From assembly GCA_947372225.1 (NCBI GenBank), contig CANBSV010000032.1, positions 1-25,218 on the forward strand: a stretch of DNA of 25,218 nucleotides, read 5' to 3'. Below, piece after piece: positions 14,925 through 24,791 of the stretch (the stretch's first letter is position 1; every line of letters starts with the position of its first letter). The notes beneath the pieces are model-generated. The model worked only from the letters and a program-made list of their open reading frames with translations, made no database searches and was not told where the DNA came from. The translations under genes and the position numbers were made by a program. The DNA comes from Burkholderiales bacterium (GTDB taxonomy: Bacteria > Pseudomonadota > Gammaproteobacteria > Burkholderiales > Burkholderiaceae_C).

Positions 14925-16171
14925 GAAAGTTCTCCGTTGAGCTGCGATTGCAGCGAGCGGGATTGTCGCTTGACCGTCTCGTAGAACACGCTGAACGAGC
15001 GGCAGGTCTCGGGCGGATTGGGCAGCAGCCGGGTGGCCTCGCGCAACGCGCCCAGCGGGCCCAGAGCAGCGTCGTAGCCGGGCATCGGAGAACGTCGCGC
15101 CAGCACGCGATCGGGTTGCGGCCAGCCGCGCACCGAGCTCGCCAGCGTGGTCGCGTCGCCCACAAACGCGGCCTCGGTGATGGCGCCCATGCGCTGCAGC
15201 ACCCAGCGCCAGCGCGCCTCGCTCCACGGCAGCGCGGCGTGCGCGGGCAGGTGGATCACACCCAGCCGCCACGGCCCGCCGGCCCCTGCGCCCGCACCGC
15301 CTTCGCGCTCGCCCATCGCCCAGGGGGCGACCAGTTCGATCTCGCGCCGCGAGGGCAGCGTGGCGGTCAATGGCGTCACGTGTTCGGTGACCCACGCGGG
15401 TTGCGGTGCGGCATGCAACTGCGGCTCGACCACGCCCTCGTGTTGGCCCGGCTCGGGGCCGACATCGTCGGCTTCACGGGCGAGCTGCTCGAGCGCCGCG
15501 TAGTCCTGATCGACCACCGTGCCGGCAGCGCGCCATGACTCGAAGCCCTGACGCGGCACGTACTTGGCCACGTTCTCGGCGTTGAACAGATACGGCTTGC
15601 TCGAGAAGGTGCCGGCCACCCATTGCCAGCTCAGGTGGTTGCTTGGCACATCGCCGTCGAGCAAATGGCCGTACAGCCAGTCGGCGCCGGCACGCCAATG
15701 CACCTTGCGCAGGTGCACCGCATAGCTGGACAGCCACATGCGGGCGTGGTTGTGCAGGTATCCGGTGGCGTACAGCTGGCGCACCGCGGCGTCGATCACC
15801 GGCACGCCGGTGCGGCCCTCGCGCAAATCGGCGGGCAGCTCGCTCGCATAGGTTCCCGGCCACACGTGGGCAGGACGCATGTCGAGCAGAACGCGCTCGC
15901 CCTCGCGGCGCCAGACATGGTGAAAGAACTCGCGCCAGGCGAACTCGAACATCAGCTTGTCGTCGTAACCCAGCCGGTGCTTTTGCATCACGCGGGCCAC
16001 CGCATCGCGCAGGCTGATGACGCCGTGGCACAGGTAAGGCGACAAGCCCGTGACGGCGCCGTCGAGCGCGTTGCGGGTGCGGGCGTACTCGCCCGGGTGC
16101 ACCGCGTCGAGCCGGCGCAGCAGCTCAGTGCGTGTGGGTTCGAAGCCGAGCAGGTGAGCCGGGGTGCTCAA
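14921..16171 (-). CDS. Photolyase/cryptochrome-family protein: FAD-binding domain first, unusual C-terminal domain
   Basis: A 416-residue flavoprotein of the DNA photolyase/cryptochrome superfamily. Unlike normal photolyases (about 470 residues, antenna domain first), it begins directly with the FAD-binding helical domain: TRNALDGAVTGLSPYLCHG (32-50), FAWREFFHHVW (77-87), GRTGVPVIDAAVRQLYATG (119-137) and SNHLSWQWVAGT (177-188). The Trp that stacks on the lesion in E. coli PhrB (in STGWMHN) is Tyr here (ATGYLHN, about 138). A variable stretch and a Gly-rich linker (about 291-299) lead to a C-terminal domain of about 115 residues beginning WRLGVIHLPAHAALPWSEARW. No Fe-S cysteines are seen. Start is TTG at 16171, overlapping the dsbC stop as TTGA. 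Repair, light sensing or another redox role cannot be told apart. It is cotranscribed with dsbC and the DUF3429 gene. Confidence 0.85.
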   Translation of the reverse strand: MSTPAHLLGFEPTRTELLRRLDAVHPGEYARTRNALDGAVTGLSPYLCHGVISLRDAVARVMQKHRLGYDDKLMFEFAWREFFHHVWRREGERVLLDMRPAHVWPGTYASELPADLREGRTGVPVIDAAVRQLYATGYLHNHARMWLSSYAVHLRKVHWRAGADWLYGHLLDGDVPSNHLSWQWVAGTFSSKPYLFNAENVAKYVPRQGFESWRAAGTVVDQDYAALEQLAREADDVGPEPGQHEGVVEPQLHAAPQPAWVTEHVTPLTATLPSRREIELVAPWAMGEREGGAGAGAGGPWRLGVIHLPAHAALPWSEARWRWVLQRMGAITEAAFVGDATTLASSVRGWPQPDRVLARRSPMPGYDAALGPLGALREATRLLPNPPETCRSFSVFYETVKRQSRSLQSQLNGELS

Positions 16172-16929
16172 GCCGGCTTCTTCGCGGCGACGAGTTGCTT
16201 TTCAAGTTGCTCCAAACCGACCGCGCCGGGCACGCGCTTGCCGTCTTCGAACACCAGAGCCGGCGTGCCGTTGACCTTGTGCTTGCGCCCCAGCGCGGCA
16301 TTGCGCTGCAACGCCGAGGAGTCGCAATCGCCCATCATCTTGGCCGGCAGTTTGCCTTCCACCATCCAGTCGATCCAGGTGCGCGCCGGGTCCTTCGAGC
16401 ACCAGATGTTGCGCGACTTCTCGTTCGAGTCGGGGCCAAGGATCGGATACAGGAAGGTGTAGATCGTCAGGTCCTTGGCCTGGCGCACGTCGCGCTCGAA
16501 CTTCTTGCAGTAGCCGCAGTTCGGGTCGGCAAACACCACCAGCTTGCGGCTGCCGTCGCCTTGCTTCCACACCATCGCGTCCTTGAGTGGCAGCGTGGCG
16601 AAGTCGATGGCGGTGAGCTTGGCGACGCGCTCTTCGGTGAGGTTGGTGCGCGTCCTGGTGTCAAGCAGGTGCCCGTCGATGAGGAAGTTGCCGGCCTCGT
16701 CGGTGTAGTACAGCTCGGTGCCCACGCGCACCTCGTACAAGCCTGCCATCGGCGTCTTGCTGACCTCATCGATCTTGCCCAGATCGGCGAGCCGCTCGCC
16801 CAGGTTCTTGCGGATCTCGGCGTCGCCGGCGTGCGCGGCGCCCAGCAGCGCCAGCGACAGCCCCAGCGCCGCTGCGGCGAAGCGCCACACGCTGCGCACT
16901 TGTCTGATCGGTTGGACAGGGTTGAACAT
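16168..16929 (-). CDS. dsbC: Periplasmic disulfide isomerase DsbC
   Basis: DsbC reshuffles wrong disulfide bonds in periplasmic proteins and is kept reduced by DsbD. The protein is 253 residues. An N-terminal signal peptide (basic QVRSVWRF, then a hydrophobic core, likely cut after AHA at 34) sends it to the periplasm. The dimerisation domain follows (about 35-95). The thioredoxin-like domain has FADPNCGYCKKFE with the active Cys138 and Cys141, the GTPALVFEDG cis-Pro loop near 222-231, and a further Cys pair (IWCSKDP, MGDCDSS) matching the structural disulfide. Start is ATG 16929; AGAAAG about 8 nt upstream may be the ribosome site. It lies 55 bp downstream of the UbiH-type gene and overlaps the photolyase gene by 4 bp (TTGA). 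Confidence 0.95.
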   Translation of the reverse strand: MFNPVQPIRQVRSVWRFAAAALGLSLALLGAAHAGDAEIRKNLGERLADLGKIDEVSKTPMAGLYEVRVGTELYYTDEAGNFLIDGHLLDTRTRTNLTEERVAKLTAIDFATLPLKDAMVWKQGDGSRKLVVFADPNCGYCKKFERDVRQAKDLTIYTFLYPILGPDSNEKSRNIWCSKDPARTWIDWMVEGKLPAKMMGDCDSSALQRNAALGRKHKVNGTPALVFEDGKRVPGAVGLEQLEKQLVAAKKPA

Positions 16930-16984
16930 GGGATGTGCTTTCTAGAGTGGATGTGTGGGAGAGCGCAGCCCGGGCGGGCGGCGT

Positions 16985-18106
16985 TCAGGCATCGAGCGCC
17001 CGCGACGTGAGCCAGCGCTTGAGGGCCGACGCCCTGTTGACCAGACTCAGGCCGCGGTTGCGCAGTTCCCTGACCGCGGGCGCCGGATGGGCAAACAGGT
17101 GCAGCAGCGCGTCGGTGATCTCGACCATGGCCCGCGTCGGCGCGAGCCGCTCGCGCGCATAGCGGCGCAGCAGCTTGGCGTCGCCCAGTCCGCGCCACGG
17201 CTCGCGCGACTCGAGCACACGGGTGAGTGCCGTCACATCGGCCAGCCCCAGATTCAGACCCTGCCCGGCCAGCGGGTGCACCACGTGGGCGGCGTCGCCC
17301 AGCAGCACCCAGCCGTCGCCGCACCATTGGCCGGCCTGAGCGCGCATCAGCGGCCAGACCGCACGCTCGCTGGCCAGCCGCAGCGTGCCCACCGCACCCC
17401 CTGTGGCGCGCATGAGCGCGTCGGTGAAGGCGGTGTCGTCCAGGGCCATGAGTTCGTCGGCGCGCGCATCCGGTACCGACCACACGATCGCGTACGACGA
17501 TGCCGGCTGCGGCGCGTCAAAGGGCAGCATCCCCAGCACGTCGGGCGAGCGGAACCACTGCCGCGCCACGCCGGCGTGCGGCCGATCGCTGACCAGGCGA
17601 GCGGCGATGGCGCGGTGGCCGTAGGGGCGCCGGTCGGTGACCACGCGGTGGGCCTCGCGGGCGGCCGACCACTTGCCTTCGCAAATGGCGGTCAGGGGTG
17701 CGGCAGCCTCGGGCGCGGTGGCGCTGACCATGCTGATGTGCGGCGAAAAGCGCACCGCCGCAGCCAGTTCGCGCTCGAGCACGGCGGCATCGACGATCCA
17801 CGCCAGCTCGCCCACGTGCTGTTCCCACGACGAAAAATCGATGGCCGCGCCGCTGGCATCGCCCTCGACGTGCATGTCATGCACTGCCGTGGCGGCGTGC
17901 GCAGGCAAGGACTCCCAGACCTTGAGTCCGCGCAGCAAACCCACCGAGGCGGCATTGAGCGCATAGGCCCGCACGTCGGGGCCACGTGGGGCATGCGAAG
18001 CAGGCTCAGGCACCAGTGCCACGCGCAGTCCGATGCGCGCCAGCGACAAGGCCAACGCCTGTCCCACCAGACCCGCGCCTCGCACCTGCACATCATGGGG
18101 TTTCAT
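16985..18106 (-). CDS. UbiH/UbiF/COQ6-family FAD-dependent hydroxylase (probable ubiquinone biosynthesis)
   Basis: A 373-residue flavin monooxygenase expected to hydroxylate the ubiquinone ring using O2 and NAD(P)H at the inner membrane. The N-terminal dinucleotide fold has GAGLVG at 10-15, and VLLGDAAHVVHPLAGQGLNLG (267-287) is the GD motif binding FAD ribityl. The usual central DG motif is replaced by AICEGKWSAAR (140-150). RPYGHRAIAARL and VARQWF are typical of this family. The C-terminus is normal. Start is ATG 18106, close to GAGLVG, so upstream open frame is rejected. A TACAAT box ends only 7 bp before it, suggesting a leaderless mRNA. It heads the leftward six-gene run. Whether it is UbiH, UbiF or another position-specific member cannot be decided. 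Confidence 0.87.
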   Translation of the reverse strand: MKPHDVQVRGAGLVGQALALSLARIGLRVALVPEPASHAPRGPDVRAYALNAASVGLLRGLKVWESLPAHAATAVHDMHVEGDASGAAIDFSSWEQHVGELAWIVDAAVLERELAAAVRFSPHISMVSATAPEAAAPLTAICEGKWSAAREAHRVVTDRRPYGHRAIAARLVSDRPHAGVARQWFRSPDVLGMLPFDAPQPASSYAIVWSVPDARADELMALDDTAFTDALMRATGGAVGTLRLASERAVWPLMRAQAGQWCGDGWVLLGDAAHVVHPLAGQGLNLGLADVTALTRVLESREPWRGLGDAKLLRRYARERLAPTRAMVEITDALLHLFAHPAPAVRELRNRGLSLVNRASALKRWLTSRALDA

Positions 18107-18111
18107 CGACG

Positions 18112-18159
18112 GGATTGTAGGGAGCGGCCCATGACGCCAAGGTGGCAAAGGCACAATCC
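18112..18159. promoter_or_regulatory. Divergent promoter region with inverted ACAATCC boxes
   Basis: GGATTGT at 18112-18118 and ACAATCC at 18153-18159 form an inverted repeat 34 bp apart, so each strand carries an ACAATCC reading away from the centre. On the minus strand TACAAT (18119 to 18114) makes a good -10 box; its predicted start coincides with the UbiH-type ATG. TTGGCG at 18140-18135 (minus) is a possible -35 at a short 15 bp spacing. On the plus strand CACAAT (18152-18157) would start transcription near 18164, about 88 nt before the MOSC gene, but no -35 is obvious. Confidence 0.45.
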
Positions 18160-18251
18160 GCGCAGGCTGAAAACGGGCCGCGCCACAGGCCTCAACACCC
18201 GAGCCGGTCACGGCCCGATCCGGCGCCACACCCCCTCCAGGAAAGGCTGAC

Positions 18252-19118
18252 ATGAGCGACGCGGTGACAGCCGATGTGGCGGTGCAAGTTGCCTCGCTGT
18301 ATGTGCACCCGATCAAGAGCTGCGGCGGCATCGCCGTCGATGAAGCGCTGCTGATCGAGACCGGCTTCGAGTTCGACCGCCCCTGGATGGTGGTCGACGC
18401 GCACGGACGCTTCGTCACTCAGCGCGACGTGCCGCGCATGGCGCTGATCCAACCCACGCTCAAGACCGACGGCATGACGCTGCGCGCGCCGGGCATGCTC
18501 GCGCTGCAGGTTTCGCTGGGCGAGGTGCACGACGCAGTGCGGGTGACGGTGTGGAGCGACGAGGTCGCCGCCTTCGACATGGGCGCGGTGGCCGCACAGT
18601 GGTTCAGCGACTTCCTCGGCCAGCCGTTGCGCCTGGTGCGCTTCGACCCCGACCAAAAGCGGCTGGCCAGCGCGCAGTGGTGCGCGCCGGTGGCCGCCGA
18701 GGCGGCGTTCTCGGACGAGTTTCCGCTGCTCGTCACCTCGCAGGCCAGCCTGGATGAACTGAACCGGCGCCTCATTCAAGGCGGTGCCGCGCCAGTGACG
18801 ATGCCGCGCTTTCGGCCCAACCTGGTGCTGGGTGGCCTGAGCGCACACGACGAAGACCATATCGACGAGCTGTGCTTCGACACGCCCGACGGGCCGGTGC
18901 GGCTGCGCCTGGTCAAGCCGTGCTCGCGCTGCAGCATCCCCGACATCGACCCGCTCACTGGCGAGCGCGGCCATGCGGTGGGCGACGCCCTGGCCGGCTA
19001 CCGCACCGATGCGCGGCTGAATGGCGCGATCACCTTCGGCATGAACGCGGTGATCGTCGAGGGCACCGACCGCGCGCTGCGGGTCGGCATGGCCGGCGGC
19101 GCGACCTACCGCTTCTGA
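18252..19118 (+). CDS. MOSC domain-containing protein (YcbX/mARC-like)
   Basis: A 288-residue protein of the MOSC family, which bind the molybdenum cofactor and in YcbX and mARC reduce N-hydroxylated compounds. The N-terminal beta-barrel domain opens with SLYVHPIKSCGGIAVDEA (15-32), and FDRPWMVVDAHGRFVTQR (41-58) is conserved. FRPNLVLGG (188-196) and KPCSRCSIPDIDPLTGERG (222-240) form the MOSC core; the Cys224/Cys227 pair includes the residue corresponding to the molybdenum ligand of mARC. No fused ferredoxin domain is present, so an external electron donor would be needed. Start ATG 18252 has AGGAAAGG about 5 nt upstream, one of the few clear ribosome sites here. The stop overlaps the EamA gene start (TGATG). 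The natural substrate is unknown. Confidence 0.9.
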   Translation: MSDAVTADVAVQVASLYVHPIKSCGGIAVDEALLIETGFEFDRPWMVVDAHGRFVTQRDVPRMALIQPTLKTDGMTLRAPGMLALQVSLGEVHDAVRVTVWSDEVAAFDMGAVAAQWFSDFLGQPLRLVRFDPDQKRLASAQWCAPVAAEAAFSDEFPLLVTSQASLDELNRRLIQGGAAPVTMPRFRPNLVLGGLSAHDEDHIDELCFDTPDGPVRLRLVKPCSRCSIPDIDPLTGERGHAVGDALAGYRTDARLNGAITFGMNAVIVEGTDRALRVGMAGGATYRF

Positions 19119-20050
19119 TGGCCCGCTTCAAGACCTGGCAGCTGTTCGCGGTATGCGTGCTCAGCTGGGGCACCACCTGGCACGCCATCACCTACCAGCT
19201 GGGCCACACCACACCCGAAGTCGGCGTGGCGCTGCGCTTCATGCTCGCGTGCGCGCTGGTGCTGGGGGCTTGCGCCGTGCGCGGCATGAGCCTGCGCTTT
19301 GCCTGGCGCGACCACGGACTGCTCGCGCTGCAAGGCGTGATGATGTTCGGCGTGTCGTACGTCTGCGTCTATCACGCCGAGCGGCACCTGCCCTCGGGCC
19401 TGGTGGCGGTGGGCTACTCGGCAGCGCCGCTGATCGCCGGGCTGGGCGCGCACGCGCTGTTCAACCTGAAGGTGAGCGCACGCTTCATCGCAGGCGGCCT
19501 GCTCGGGCTGCTGGGCGTGGCGCTGATGTTCTGGCCCGAGTTCGGCAAGGCGGCTGCGGGCGTGGCCTCGCAGGCACAAGGCGCGGGCGCGCTCGGTGCC
19601 GAATCGTCGGTGGCTGCGGGTGCGGCGTTCACGCTGGCGGCCGTGTGCCTGAGTTCGTGCGGCAGCCTGGCCGCCACGCGCAACCGGGTGCGCGGCCTGC
19701 CTTTCTGGCCGTCGCTGGGCTTTGGCATGGGCTACGGCGCGCTGGCCACCTCGCTGGTGGCGATGTTCATGGGGCATTCGTTCATGCCGCCGGCGGTGCT
19801 GTCGTGGTGGCTTTCGCTGGTGTACCTGGCGCTGGCGGGCACGGTGGTGTCGTTCGCGTGCTACCTGACCATCCAGGAGCGGCTGGGCCCGGGCCCCAGC
19901 GGCACCATCGGCGTGATGACGCCTTTGCTGGCGCTGGGCATGTCGGTGCTGCTCGAGGACTACCGGCCCGACGCCCTCACCGGCGCGGGCGTGCTGCTCG
20001 CGGTGGCCGGCAACGTGCTGATGCTGCGGCGGGCGAAGGCCGCCACCTAG
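19118..20050 (+). CDS. EamA/DMT-superfamily transporter
   Basis: A 310-residue inner-membrane transporter of the drug/metabolite superfamily (two EamA repeats, about ten spans). Visible signs include VLSWGTTWHAITYQLG (13-28) in helix 1, the ALRFMLACALV and PLIAGLGAHALF segments, and in the second repeat LAGTVVSFACYLTIQERLGP followed by GVMTPLLALGMSVLLEDY, a standard end of the family. A small Ala/Gly-rich loop lies between repeats near 150-165. The frame is open further upstream, but ATG 19118, overlapping the MOSC stop by one base, gives the correct N-terminus. The substrate is unknown (metabolite, nucleotide sugar or amino acid exporters occur in the family). It is probably cotranscribed with the MOSC gene. 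Confidence 0.9.
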   Translation: MARFKTWQLFAVCVLSWGTTWHAITYQLGHTTPEVGVALRFMLACALVLGACAVRGMSLRFAWRDHGLLALQGVMMFGVSYVCVYHAERHLPSGLVAVGYSAAPLIAGLGAHALFNLKVSARFIAGGLLGLLGVALMFWPEFGKAAAGVASQAQGAGALGAESSVAAGAAFTLAAVCLSSCGSLAATRNRVRGLPFWPSLGFGMGYGALATSLVAMFMGHSFMPPAVLSWWLSLVYLALAGTVVSFACYLTIQERLGPGPSGTIGVMTPLLALGMSVLLEDYRPDALTGAGVLLAVAGNVLMLRRAKAAT

Positions 20051-20053
20051 AAT
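20048..20053 (+). promoter_or_regulatory. Candidate -10 box (TAGAAT) for ychF, overlapping the EamA stop codon
   Basis: TAGAAT here includes the TAG stop of the EamA gene and belongs to the 11-mer CACCTAGAATC also seen before lysS. Transcription would begin near 20060, leaving about 52 nt of leader before the ychF ATG. No strong -35 is visible at 16-18 bp. It supports an own promoter for ychF. Confidence 0.35.
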
Positions 20054-20111
20054 CGCCTCCCCGCCTCCGGCGTGGCCCACACCCCTTTTCCCGCACTGTG
20101 AGACCTGCACC

Positions 20112-21206
<1,095 letters not shown>

Positions 21207-21232
21207 GGCGCGAGGGCGTAGTCCATTCGCCG

Positions 21233-21253
21233 CGCCGCCTCGCATAGGCGGCG
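21233..21253. terminator. GC-rich hairpin between convergent ychF and mgtA-like genes
   Basis: An 8-bp perfect stem (CGCCGCCT / AGGCGGCG) with a 5-nt loop (CGCAT) lies in the 61 bp gap between convergent stops. It could act as a bidirectional terminator, but no T-run follows on either strand, so a role as a 3' mRNA stabiliser is as likely. Confidence 0.35.
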
Positions 21254-21267
21254 GTGGCAATGCCAGA

Positions 21268-24065
21268 TCACTGCCAGCCAAAGCGCCGTATGTAGTAGCG
21301 CTTCATCAGCGTGGTCAGCAGCGCATAGCCGACCAGGATGGCGGCCAGCCAACCGAAGAATGACGGCGGCAAAGCCTGCAGCCCGAAATGAGCGGCCAGC
21401 GGGCCCATCGGCAGCCACAGGCCGGCGGCCACCACCACCGCGGTCATCACCAGCAGCGCCGGCGACGCGCGGCTCTGGATGAACGGCAGCGAGGGCGTGC
21501 GGATCATGTGAACCACCAGCGTTTGCGTGAGCAGCCCCACGACGAACCAGCCCGAATGGAACAGGCCCTGCGTGGCGGGCGAATTGGCGCCGAACACCCA
21601 CCACAGCACCGCGAAGGTGGCGAAGTCGAACAGCGAGCTGATCGGCCCGAAGAACACCATGAAGCGCCCGATGCCCGCGGCGTCCCACTTGAGCGGGCGG
21701 CTGACGAGTTCGGCATCGACACGGTCGAACGGGATGCCGGTCTGTGCGATGTCGTACAGGAGGTTTTGCACCAGCAGCTGCAGCGGCAGCATCGGCAAAA
21801 ACGGCAGGAAGGCACTGGCCACCAGCACCGAAAACACGTTGCCGAAGTTCGAGCTGGCCGTCATGCGGATGTACTTGAGCATGTTGCAAAACGTGGTGCG
21901 CCCCTCGACCACACCCTCGTCGAGCACCATCAGGCTCTTTTCGAGCAGGATGATGTCGGCGGCTTCCTTGGCGATGTCGACGGCGCTGTCCACCGAGATG
22001 CCGATGTCAGCCGCGTGCAGCGCCGGCGCGTCGTTGATGCCGTCGCCCAGAAAGCCCACCACGTGACCGCGTCCACGCAACGCACGCACGATGCGCTCCT
22101 TGTGCATCGGCGTGAGCTTGGCGAACACCGCGTGCTGCTCGACGGCCAGCGCGAGCTGCGCATCGTCCATCGCGTCGATCTGCGCGCCCAGTTGGACCGC
22201 ATCCACCGCCAACCCGACCTGCTGGCACACGCGCGCGGTCACGCGCTCGTTGTCACCGGTGAGCGCCACCACTCGGACGCCGTGCGCGGCCAGCGCCTGC
22301 AGCGCCGCAGCGGCCGAGTCCTTGGGCGGGTCGAGAAAGGCAATGTGGCCGATCAGCGTGAGCGCGGCCTCGTCGGCCACTGAGTAGACGACCTGACTGG
22401 TGGGCAACAGCTTCATCGCCACGGCCACCACGCGCAGCCCGCTGTCGTTGAGCTCGCGCGTGGTCTTCAGCACGCGTGCCATGGTCGCGGCATCGAGCGG
22501 CTCATCGTGGGCGCTGTCGCCCTCGCCCGTGCGCACATGGGTGCACACCGCAAGCACCTCTTCGAGCGCGCCCTTGCAGATCAGCTCGTGGTGCTCGTCG
22601 CGAGCGCTCACCACCACCGACATGCGACGGCGCGCAAAGTCGAACGGGATCTCGTCGATCTTGCGGTAGTCCTGCTCGAGCTTGAGTTCGGTGGCCAGCC
22701 CCACATGCTCGAGCACCGCGTGGTCCAGCAGGTTCTTCAGCCCGGTCTGGTAGTGGCTGTTGAGGAAGGCGTAGTTCAGCACAGGCTGCGACGTGCGGCC
22801 GAAGGCGTCGGTGTGGCTGGCCAGCGCGATGCGGTCTTGCGTGAGAGTGCCGGTCTTGTCGGTGCACAGCACGTCCATGGCCCCGAAGTTCTGGATCGCA
22901 TCGAGCCGCTTGACGACGACCTTGCGGCGCGACAGCGCCACCGCGCCCCGCGCGAGCGTGGTGGTGACGATCATCGGGAGCATCTCGGGCGTCAGGCCCA
23001 CCGCCACCGACAGAGCGAACAGACACGCCTGCAACCAGTCGTGCTGCGCGAAGCCGCTGACCAGCAGCACGATGGGCACCATCACCAGCGCAAAGCGAAT
23101 CAACAACCAGCTCACGCTGTTGACGCCAGCCTGGAAGGCGTTGGGCGCGGCCTCGGTCGCCGTGGCACGCAGCGCCAGCGTGCCGAAGCAGGTGCGGTTG
23201 CCGGTGGCCACCACCAGCGCGGTGGCCGTCCCCGAGATGACGTTGGTACCCATGAAGACCAGGTTGCACTGCTCCAGCGGCGCGCTGCCCTCGCCGTGGC
23301 GGTCGACGAACTTCTCGAGTGGCATCGACTCGCCGGTCAGCGCCGACTGCGACACGAACAGGTCGCGCGCGCTGAGCACGCGGCAATCGGCCGGGATCAT
23401 GTCGCCGGCCGACAACGCAACCAGATCGCCGCGCACCAGTTCGCGCAGCGCGATCTCGCGCGTGAGCAGCGCAGCGGCGCCCACGGCAACGGGCGTCTGG
23501 GGCGCTAAAGACGACCGGCGGATCACTGTGGCGGTGTTGCTGACCATCGCCTTGAGCCGGTCGGCGGCGCGGTGCGAGCGGCCTTCCTGCACGAAGCGGA
23601 TGAGCGTGCTCATCACCACCATCACGCCGATGACGATGGTGGCCTTGGCGTCCTGGGTGAGGTAGGAGACCACGGCCAGCACGGTGAGCAACAGGTTGAA
23701 CGGGTTGCGGTAGCAATGCCACAGGTGCAACCAGGCGGGCAACGGCGCCTCGTGCTGGACTTCGTTGGGGCCTTGCCGGGCCAGCCGCGCGGCGGCTTCG
23801 TGCGCATTCAAGCCGTCGGAGTGCGAGTCGAGGCGCGCGATGGCGGCTTGCGGCTCGTCGCTTGACGCGCGCATCAACTCCGCCGCTGTGGCGTCAGGCA
23901 GCGGCGCCACCGGGCCGCGACCGGCCAGCGTGGCGACCAGAGGATGGCGGCCGAAATGCCGCAGCGCGCGGTGCCGGCGCAAGAACCGGCTGAACAGCCG
24001 CTTCAAGTCAAACGGCATGACGGCCCCCCGCACGCCGGCGGGTCGGCCAGCGCGGACATCGCGGC

Positions 24066-24069
<4 letters not shown>
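21268..24069 (-). CDS. mgtA: Magnesium-translocating P-type ATPase (MgtA/MgtB type, P3B)
   Basis: A 933-residue P-type ATPase that imports Mg2+ through the inner membrane. FVQEGRSHRAADRLKAMV (about 159-176) is a hallmark of MgtA/B. LTGES (244-248) is the dephosphorylation motif, VGLTPEMLPMIV (358-369) the transmembrane motif distinguishing Mg2+ pumps, CTDKTGTLT (402-410) holds the phosphorylated Asp404, and GDGINDAPA begins at 675. About ten membrane spans are apparent; the motif set is complete. ATG at 24069 overlaps the ATPase-gene stop by 4 bp (ATGA). An internal ATG at 24018, preceded by a G-run, begins MPFDLKRLFSRFLRR and is an equally good start, closer to MgtA N-termini. No MgtL-type leader is seen, as the gene is inside an operon. 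Its placement after an ABC exporter pair is unusual. Confidence 0.93.

Positions 24070-24783
<714 letters not shown>

Positions 24784-24791
<8 letters not shown>

Noticed and set aside
14925..15395. N-terminal extension of the DUF3429 frame
   Set aside because: It reads through the photolyase gene in the wrong frame; the TTG at 14924 with GGAG gives the normal family length.
18107..18418. Upstream extension of the UbiH-type hydroxylase
   Set aside because: It would overlap the divergent MOSC gene and adds about 104 residues with no domain before the FAD-binding GAGLVG.
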